This document shows positions 49,724 to 54,854 of a stretch of 54,854 nt of DNA, piece by piece. Under the pieces are notes generated by a model. It was not told where the DNA came from and did no database searches. It worked only from the letters and a program-made list of their open reading frames with translations. Both the position numbers and the translations under genes were made by a program. This stretch comes from Lachnospiraceae bacterium (lineage in GTDB: Bacteria; Bacillota; Clostridia; Lachnospirales; Lachnospiraceae). Position 1 is the stretch's first letter. Every line of letters begins with the position of its first letter. Location of the stretch: positions 1 to 54,854 of the forward strand of contig JAFYDI010000108.1 of the NCBI GenBank assembly GCA_017544835.1, in the 5' to 3' direction.

Positions 49724-52516
49724 TTAATTTCCTTCTTCGTCTAAAATGTCGCCCGAGCCGTCAGTGTCCTCGATAAGTTCGCTATCCGGCTCCACAAACG
49801 GTGCAGGAAGCGGAGCTGTCGGATCGATATATTCTGTGCCGGTTACAATCGAGTGTACCATGAGAGAATATTCTTCATCGGTCGATAGCGCATTTATTTC
49901 CTTGGCTGTATTCTCAGTAAGCCCATAGAAACTAAGCAACGCGCCCAGACACTTATTATATGCATCATTAAACTCCGCAGTGGCTCCGCAGCTTTCCGCC
50001 GCAATAAGCCACGGCTCGTAGTTACTAACGGCCTGAAGGAGCTGATCGAGCGCTTCCTCCTGCATGTTTATCTTATTATATGTCTTAAATGCATCATATT
50101 TATGAAGCATCTTAAGCACTATTTCGGAACGCTTGAATATAATAGCGTCGCTGTCGCTAAGCTTCTTTTCGCCAAAGAAAGAATTGTACGCGGTCTCGTA
50201 GTCTCCTCTGTAGTAGGCTTTTCTTGCCGTAGAGTTAACTATAACCTTGGGAATCAAAGTGCATACAAGGATGATTGCCAAAAGAAGGGTTGCCGCAAGC
50301 ACTGCCACAAGCTTGATATTGCGCTTGGATAAAGGCTTGCCGGTATCGATGTCGAGTTCGAGGGGCTTTCGTTCTTTCTTTTCCTTCGGAGGCTTTTTCT
50401 TTTTCTTGCCTTTCTTGTCTCCGCCTTCTTCGGATTCTTCGTCCTCTTCGCCTTTATCGTCTCCGCCTTCGGCGTCTTTGCCTTTTTTGCCCTTTTTGTC
50501 TTTTTTCTTCTTTTTCTTCTTGCCCTTGGAGTCGTCGCCTTCAGCGTCTATTTCTTCAAGAATTTCTTTGTTCTCGCCGGTTGCGGCTTCACCTTCTGCC
50601 GCGTCAACAGGCTTGATGAGTGCTTCTTCCTCTTCGTCTTCTGCTGTTAAGAAGTCAAGAAGCTTGCTGAATTTGGACTTTTTCTTGTCCGGTTTAGGCT
50701 CTTCGTCACCTTTGTCCTTTTTCTTAAGGAAAGAGAACAGGCCTTTCTTCTTGCCTTTTTTGTCCTTTTCAAGTGCTTCGGCAGCTCTTTCGGCAGCCGC
50801 TGCTTCTTCTCTTGCCTCGGCTTTGGCCTTGGCAGCGGCCTCGTCTTCCGCTTCCTGCTTGGATACGGCTTCATTGAGCATTTCAAGCATTTCGTCGGAA
50901 TTGTCGGCATCGTTATTATCAATTGCAGCAAGAAGGCTTGAAATCTCGGCAAGTTCGCCGCTGTCTCCGCCTAAATCAGCATCGGAAAGTCCTTCTGTTA
51001 TATCATTCTTGTCATAAATGCCAAGCTCGCCTTCCATTGCGGCTATGTCGTCCAAATCTACCGCAATTTCGCCTTCCTGAGCAGCCTCGCTTACGCCTAC
51101 GTCAGCTGCTTCGTTAAGCATCTTCTCTATATCTTCACCGGACATATCAAGAGCTTCTGAACTTTCTTCGGTAAGGTTCTGCGTGCTCTCGGCTTCTTTC
51201 TGCGCAAATTCTTCTGCGCTTTCAAGAAGCGAGCTTACATCGGGAATGTCTACCTCGCCGGCAAAATCGCTGCCTAATAAATCGTCAATGTTTTCGGTAG
51301 CTTCTTCTGCAGCCGCATCGCCTGCCTCTTCTGCGGGAATTTCTTCTTCCTTAGCTTCACCAAGTAAGTCGGCAGGGATATCCGCAAGGGCATCTGTAAC
51401 TTCATCAGCAGGCGTTTCCTGAAGTAAGTCCGCAGGGATGTCTGCAAGGGCGTCTGTAACGTCTTCTACAGGTGCTTCCTCAAGTATATCTGCAGGGATA
51501 TCCGCAAGAACGTCTGTAATTTCCTCTGCAGGTGCTTCTTCGAGTATATCTGCAGGAATATCTGCAATGGCATCTGTAACTTCCTCTGCGGGTGCCTCTT
51601 CGAGTATTTCTGCAGAGATGTCTGCAAGTGCGTCGGTTACGTCCTCTACAGGTGCCTCTGCTGCTAAATCTGCAGGTATGTCTGCAAGGGCATCAGATAC
51701 GTCTTCAGTAACTTCTTCTGTGGGAATGCTTTCAAGCAAATCAGCCGGAATATCCGCAAGCGCGTCAGATACGTCCTCTGCAACTTCTTCTGTAGGGATA
51801 CCTTCGAGTAAATCTGCCGGGATGTCTGCAAGAGCGTCGGTTACGTCCTCTGCAGGAGTCTCTTCAGCGGGTACTTCTGTGGGAATTTCTTCAAGTGTCT
51901 CTGCAGTAATCTCTGTCGTTTCTTCAGCAATCGGTTCTTCAACGACAGGTTCTTCGGAAGCAGGTTCCTGAATAGCGGGTTCTTCTGCGACAGGTTCTTC
52001 TGCGACAGGTTCTTCTGCGACAGTAACTTCCTCTGCAACAGCCTCAGTTATTGTCTCTGCAGGTGCAGATTCTTCTATTGGTTCTTCGACAACTTCTGCC
52101 GCTACAGGTATATCGGCAGGCATTTCTACAGGTGTTTCTGCAGTTTCAGCCTGTTCTTCTACAGGTTCGGAAACGGTTTCTTCAATATCCGATAAGCCCT
52201 CAATGATATCATCCGAAAGTCCATCGGCTTCCATAGGAAGTTCTACTTGAGAGAGTTCAGCCAAAATATCTTCAGCGCCTTCAACCGACTCATCTAAAAC
52301 GCTTCCGGCACTATCCGTCGTAATTTCTTGTATTGTTACATCCAAAGAATCAGAAACAGCCTCGGATAATTCTTCATCCGCGGCTTCTGTCGGTTCCTCT
52401 ATTGATTCTTTGGGCGTTTCTCTTTCAATTTTACGTACCTTATTAATGGCGGAATTGGGGTTGTCCTCCGCAACCGCCGCTCTAAGCAGGCTGTCTAAAT
52501 AATCCTCATTATTCAT
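49724..52516 (-). CDS. Highly acidic repeat membrane protein of unknown function
   Basis: 930 residues from ATG 52516 (GGGGG upstream; an ATG two codons earlier lies too close to it). No family is recognised. In order: an acidic N-terminal 200 residues rich in EEP, including VAEEP repeats; eight near-identical DALADIPADLL units at about 218-386; an acidic/Ala region; a Lys/Glu coiled stretch; a poly-lysine tract at about 675-725; one membrane helix (about 735-762, LVAVLAATLLLAIILVCTLI); and a 170-residue outside domain with TPR-like helices (KAYYRGDYETAYNSFF). Topology puts the charged part inside. It heads the transcript containing hisH, hisF and ung. Confidence 0.7.
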   Translation of the reverse strand: MNNEDYLDSLLRAAVAEDNPNSAINKVRKIERETPKESIEEPTEAADEELSEAVSDSLDVTIQEITTDSAGSVLDESVEGAEDILAELSQVELPMEADGLSDDIIEGLSDIEETVSEPVEEQAETAETPVEMPADIPVAAEVVEEPIEESAPAETITEAVAEEVTVAEEPVAEEPVAEEPAIQEPASEEPVVEEPIAEETTEITAETLEEIPTEVPAEETPAEDVTDALADIPADLLEGIPTEEVAEDVSDALADIPADLLESIPTEEVTEDVSDALADIPADLAAEAPVEDVTDALADISAEILEEAPAEEVTDAIADIPADILEEAPAEEITDVLADIPADILEEAPVEDVTDALADIPADLLQETPADEVTDALADIPADLLGEAKEEEIPAEEAGDAAAEEATENIDDLLGSDFAGEVDIPDVSSLLESAEEFAQKEAESTQNLTEESSEALDMSGEDIEKMLNEAADVGVSEAAQEGEIAVDLDDIAAMEGELGIYDKNDITEGLSDADLGGDSGELAEISSLLAAIDNNDADNSDEMLEMLNEAVSKQEAEDEAAAKAKAEAREEAAAAERAAEALEKDKKGKKKGLFSFLKKKDKGDEEPKPDKKKSKFSKLLDFLTAEDEEEEALIKPVDAAEGEAATGENKEILEEIDAEGDDSKGKKKKKKKDKKGKKGKDAEGGDDKGEEDEESEEGGDKKGKKKKKPPKEKKERKPLELDIDTGKPLSKRNIKLVAVLAATLLLAIILVCTLIPKVIVNSTARKAYYRGDYETAYNSFFGEKKLSDSDAIIFKRSEIVLKMLHKYDAFKTYNKINMQEEALDQLLQAVSNYEPWLIAAESCGATAEFNDAYNKCLGALLSFYGLTENTAKEINALSTDEEYSLMVHSIVTGTEYIDPTAPLPAPFVEPDSELIEDTDGSGDILDEEGN
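51361..51864 (-). repeat. Eight tandem 60/72-base repeats in the acidic protein gene
   Basis: Five 60-base units (51361-51660), two 72-base units (51661-51804) and one 60-base unit (51805-51864) encode DALADIPADLL-type repeats. The period is a multiple of 12 bases and stays in frame. Third-position differences between units show that they are not all recent copies. The extra 12 bases in the 72-base units add TEEV-type residues. Confidence 0.9.
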
Positions 52517-52585
52517 ATACATCCCCCGAATGAGTTTATTACGTAAAAACTTTACCTTACTAATACAATCTTAACATAGGCATAT

Positions 52586-53164
52586 TTAATTCTCAATAAG
52601 CCACTTTACGGAATTTTCCTTAACGCTCATTCCTTTTTCCTTAAGCTCTGCCGCTATCTGCGGAAGTTTTTCGTTAACACGTAAAAAGAAAGCCTTATTA
52701 TTAAGCATAGCTATTCTTTCAAACGGCCACCTAATAACCTGAGGAAGCTTCATTGAAACTCCCAGCTCGCAGATATATAAGGATTTGTTGAGTGTTCCGG
52801 TAAGCCAAAGCTTGTGCTTTTCCCACATTGGAAGGTAGCCTTGCTCGATATAATTTTCTGCAAGAATATTGTTATATATAAGCTTCTTGCCGCAAATGGG
52901 ACAATTCTCTTCTGTCACTTCATAAAGTGCATTTTCACAGGCATCGGGACATTGTTTCTTTCTTTTGCCGCCGAGGGGTGTAACTATTCTGTCGTGATTT
53001 AAGTTACTGTTATAAATTACATCGTCCATGCATAATGATACGATAAAGTAATTTTTTCCTGTTAAATCCTCTGCCAGCTTATTATATGCGCTAAGGGCAT
53101 CGTGAGACTCTTCAAACTCTTCTCCTATGCCTATCAAAACCATTTCATACCCTTCTAAATTCAT
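52586..53164 (-). CDS. Short SIR2-like zinc-binding protein
   Basis: 192 residues. Four cysteines, C72-x3-C76 and C88-x2-C91 (ENCPICGKK), form a zinc ribbon as in sirtuins. The C-terminal half (WLTGTLNKSLYICELGVSMK, IRWPFERIAMLNNKAFFLRVN) resembles the NAD-binding end of SIR2-like proteins. The N-terminus has GIGEEFEESHDA but no clear NAD-binding GAGxS, and the protein is shorter than the 240-300 residues of active sirtuins. It may be a diverged or non-catalytic member. An internal ATG at codon 8 has an AAGGG site and is an alternative start. It follows the cheV terminator and precedes the acidic protein gene. Confidence 0.45.
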   Translation of the reverse strand: MNLEGYEMVLIGIGEEFEESHDALSAYNKLAEDLTGKNYFIVSLCMDDVIYNSNLNHDRIVTPLGGKRKKQCPDACENALYEVTEENCPICGKKLIYNNILAENYIEQGYLPMWEKHKLWLTGTLNKSLYICELGVSMKLPQVIRWPFERIAMLNNKAFFLRVNEKLPQIAAELKEKGMSVKENSVKWLIEN

Positions 53165-53184
53165 ATGTACCTCACTTAATAAAC

Positions 53185-53217
53185 ATAAATAAAGGGCCGT
53201 AAATCACGGCCCTTTTA
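53185..53217 (-). terminator. Terminator after cheV
   Basis: AAAGGGCCGT (53191-53200) and ACGGCCCTTT (53206-53215) form a perfect 10-base stem with a 5-base loop. On the minus strand it is followed by ATTTATG, a weak T-tract, and it comes 11 bases after the cheV stop. Confidence 0.8.
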
Positions 53218-53226
53218 AGGACTTTG

Positions 53227-54126
53227 TTATTTGTTAAGTACCAGTCCGTCGATAATCTGAACAAGCTTACCGATTTCAGGCTTAGATAACTGAGCATCAG
53301 CTCCGAGTGCCTCGCCCTTACGTCTCATTTCTTCATTAACCAAAGATGAGAAGATAACAATCGGAATATCCTTGGTAGCGTCATCCGACTTAACAAGCTT
53401 TGTAAGTCTGTGACCGTCCATCAAAGGCATTTCGATATCGGTTACGATACACTGTACATGATCTTTTAATGTACCCTTAGCCTTGCAGTCACAAATAACA
53501 TCGTAAGCTTCCTGGCCGTTTTCGGTATGGATAAGATTCTCGTAACCGGCTTTCTTAAGCGAGTCAACAATGAGCTTATTAAGAAGAACTGAGTCTTCAG
53601 CGATAAGAATCGGAATTGAATTACGAGGTCTTTCACCAATAGCGTCTATGTCGGAAACCTTAAGACCGGTTTCAGGGTTAATATCTGCAACAATCTTCTC
53701 GAAGTCGAGAATGATAATAAGCTTATCATTCATCTTAATGATACCGGTTGAAACGCCTTCTTCTGTTGTTGAAATCGTAGTACCGGGTTTAATGATATCT
53801 GCCCAGGAGACTCTGTGAATACCAAGAACCTGATCTACGTGGAATGCTATATCAAGCTTATTGAAGTTTGTAACGATGAAAAGGCCGCCGGGCTCGGATT
53901 TGCCTCTTTGTAAGCAATTCTTTAAATCGATTGCGGTAATCATCGTATCACGCGGCATAAATATACCTTCGATACTGGGATGAGCATTGGGTACCGGAGT
54001 AACCTCTGCATAAGGAATAATCTCTCTAATCTTGGCTACGTTGATACCATAGGAATGATCATCAAGAACAAATTCAAGAACTTCCAATTCATTAGTGCCG
54101 TTCTCCAAAAGAATCTTAGTATCCAT
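53227..54126 (-). CDS. cheV: Chemotaxis coupling protein CheV (CheW plus receiver)
   Basis: 299 residues from ATG 54126, chosen for AGGAG seven bases upstream and because the earlier in-frame start adds a non-conserved stretch. Residues 12-155 are a CheW domain (LEVLEFVLDDHSYGINVAKIREII) that couples receptors to CheA; residues 170-299 are a receiver with E177/D178, phospho-acceptor D230 (TDIEMPLMDG) and K282 all present. CheV helps adaptation. It has its own promoter and terminator and no other chemotaxis gene adjoins it. It indicates a motile organism. Confidence 0.9.
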   Translation of the reverse strand: MDTKILLENGTNELEVLEFVLDDHSYGINVAKIREIIPYAEVTPVPNAHPSIEGIFMPRDTMITAIDLKNCLQRGKSEPGGLFIVTNFNKLDIAFHVDQVLGIHRVSWADIIKPGTTISTTEEGVSTGIIKMNDKLIIILDFEKIVADINPETGLKVSDIDAIGERPRNSIPILIAEDSVLLNKLIVDSLKKAGYENLIHTENGQEAYDVICDCKAKGTLKDHVQCIVTDIEMPLMDGHRLTKLVKSDDATKDIPIVIFSSLVNEEMRRKGEALGADAQLSKPEIGKLVQIIDGLVLNK

Positions 54127-54179
54127 CCAATATCTCCTATCTGTGCGTGGGCACATTTTTACTTTTCAAATATAAGAAA

Positions 54180-54207
54180 ATTATACCATATTGTATCTAA
54201 AAATCAA
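54180..54207 (-). promoter_or_regulatory. Promoter of cheV
   Basis: On the minus strand TTGATT (54202-54207), a 16-base spacer and TATAAT (54180-54185). The pattern is that of the housekeeping sigma factor, not of the flagellar one. Confidence 0.65.
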
Positions 54208-54345
54208 ACAATATTCTGAATTTTGTAGATAATTTTTGGTTAATTTCCACGCAAAGCCCATCGAAAGGGCTCCGATAGAATTATTGTATGAAAACAAAAT
54301 TAACCTACAATTTAAATAATTGAATTATTTGCAGAGCCAGACCTT

Positions 54346-54411
54346 ATATGCAAGATTGAACAACTGTCTTTTCGAGAGTACCTCAACGACATCGGAACGC
54401 TCCGCGTGAAA
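54346..54411 (-). repeat. Structured 66-base repeat, copy 1 (beyond the rRNA terminator)
   Basis: About two thirds identical to the copy at 54490-54555 and of the same length. It ends in CGGA-ACGC-TCCG, a small hairpin, and contains TGTC and GACA arms where the other copy has CCGTTG and CAACGG. It lies after the rRNA operon's terminator in the direction of transcription. No coding capacity. Confidence 0.6.
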
Positions 54412-54415
54412 TACA

Positions 54416-54440
54416 TTAAAAAAAGACGCTTTCGCGTCTT
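54416..54440 (-). terminator. Rho-independent terminator of the rRNA operon
   Basis: On the minus strand AAGACGC, loop GAAA, GCGTCTT and then a T-run. The stem is 54423-54429 with 54434-54440. The tetraloop and the T-tract make it a strong terminator. Nothing resembling a 5S gene lies between it and the 23S gene. Confidence 0.92.
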
Positions 54441-54489
54441 ACAAAAAAGAAACAAATATAGCGGTTACCCGCTTTAAATGAATTTAAGC

Positions 54490-54555
54490 ATATCGCAAGA
54501 TTGAGCAACCGTTGTTCGAAAAAACCTCATCAACGGCGGAACGCTCCGCGTGAAA
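54490..54555 (-). repeat. Structured 66-base repeat, copy 2 (between 23S and the terminator)
   Basis: Shares CAAGATTGA, AACCTCA-like and GGAACGCTCCGCGTGAAA segments with copy 1. Its own arms CCGTTG and CAACGG can pair, and GCGGA-ACGC-TCCGC forms a small hairpin. It lies inside the transcribed rRNA trailer. Confidence 0.6.
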
Positions 54556-54608
54556 AGTTGTTTAAAGCTACAACTTTTCATCACGATTTCAAAATACAAA
54601 ATCGTGAT
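54553..54608 (-). other. Two long stems in the 23S trailer
   Basis: AAAAGTTGT with ACAACTTTT (54553-54561 and 54570-54578), and ATCACGATTT with AAATCGTGAT (54580-54589 and 54599-54608). They are nine and ten base pairs, both perfect. They may be processing signals for the rRNA transcript. Confidence 0.6.
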
Positions 54609-54671
54609 TCCTAAGACTTGAACACTTAATACAAAACAGAAGAACTTTCAATCCTAGGATAACTTTCACCT

Positions 54672-54854
54672 TCAAGTGAAGCTCTCGACCTATTAGTAAC
54701 CATCAGCTGAGTACATTACTGTACTTACACCTTGGCCCTATCTACCTCGTCGTCTTCAAGGGGTCTTACGTATTACTACAGGGATATCTCATCTTGAGGG
54801 GGGCTTCACGCTTAGATGCCTTCAGCGTTTATCCCTGCCGGACACGGCTACTCA
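54672..54854 (-). rRNA. rrl: 23S ribosomal RNA, 3' end only
   Basis: On the minus strand the conserved 3'-terminal part of 23S is plain: GGCATCTAAGCGTGAAG, CCCCTCAAGATGAGAT and CTAATAGGTCGAG. The gene enters from the right edge of the window. The exact 3' end is uncertain by several bases. The 5S gene that normally follows is not found before the terminator. Confidence 0.93.

Noticed and set aside
50247-51017. Long serine-rich reading frame on the plus strand
   Set aside because: It is the reverse of the acidic, Glu/Lys-rich gene and exists only because of that gene's base composition. It lacks a ribosome site.
51361-51864. Possible CRISPR array
   Set aside because: Regular 60/72-base units, but no unique spacers; all bases belong to in-frame protein repeats.
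51438-51971. Repetitive plus-strand reading frame
   Set aside because: Reverse image of the DALADIPADLL repeat tract.
54220-54671. 5S rRNA or tRNA genes after the 23S gene
   Set aside because: No 5S consensus such as CCGAAC with its flanks and no tRNA T-arm was found on the minus strand.

Overview
The window comes from a low-to-moderate GC, Gram-positive anaerobe of the Lachnospiraceae type, most likely Butyrivibrio, Pseudobutyrivibrio or a close relative. The reasons are the housekeeping order polA-coaE-FtsA-like-YycJ-ACT-UPF0210, the neighbourhood of tmcAL, pta and yceD, AGGAGG-type ribosome binding sites, CheV (a motile cell), lipobox-type secreted proteins and a large xylan utilisation locus. 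The genus is inferred from gene content, not proven.

Layout. 1-11.2 kb is housekeeping: a partial yceD with a consensus promoter, pta, the divergent tmcAL, and then a leftward run of zf-HC2 protein, polA, coaE, an FtsA-like ATPase, a YycJ/WalJ-type hydrolase, an ACT protein and a UPF0210 protein. 11.2-22.2 kb is a second leftward run: two lipoprotein adaptors (one a double-length fusion), a large FtsX-type permease, two ABC ATPases (one with an AbrB-like tail), an intracellular GH43, and two unrecognised paralogous proteins with a shared cysteine motif. It ends in a strong terminator at about 11.18 kb. 22.5-37.4 kb is a leftward sugar-uptake locus: GH10 xylanase lipoprotein, a giant 982-residue anchored binding protein, two permeases, an NHL/TPR protein, a Yip1 protein, a DUF5696 protein, a second permease pair and a second binding protein. 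37.6-45 kb holds an AraC regulator, a leftward intracellular operon (GH8, SGNH esterase, GH43) and a rightward GH43 arabinofuranosidase-type lipoprotein. 44.9-54.9 kb is mixed: LysR and MATE genes, tRNA-Leu(CAA), ung, hisF, hisH, a highly acidic repeat membrane protein, a SIR2-like protein, cheV and the 3' end of a 23S rRNA gene with no 5S gene after it.

How it works together (inference). Cell-surface GH10 and GH43 lipoproteins would cut and debranch arabinoxylan. Two binding proteins and two permease pairs would import the oligosaccharides, powered by an ATPase encoded elsewhere because none is found in that locus. Cytoplasmic GH8, GH43 enzymes and an SGNH esterase would finish hydrolysis. 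The AraC protein is the obvious candidate regulator. A Rex-like redox operator lies over the pta promoter region, which would link acetyl-phosphate production to the NADH/NAD+ ratio.

The most promising under-described items are the paired cysteine-motif proteins, the ABC ATPase with an AbrB-like tail, the fused double adaptor, the transporter locus with NHL, Yip1 and DUF5696 partners, the acidic repeat protein ahead of hisHF, and the structured repeat pair after the 23S gene.
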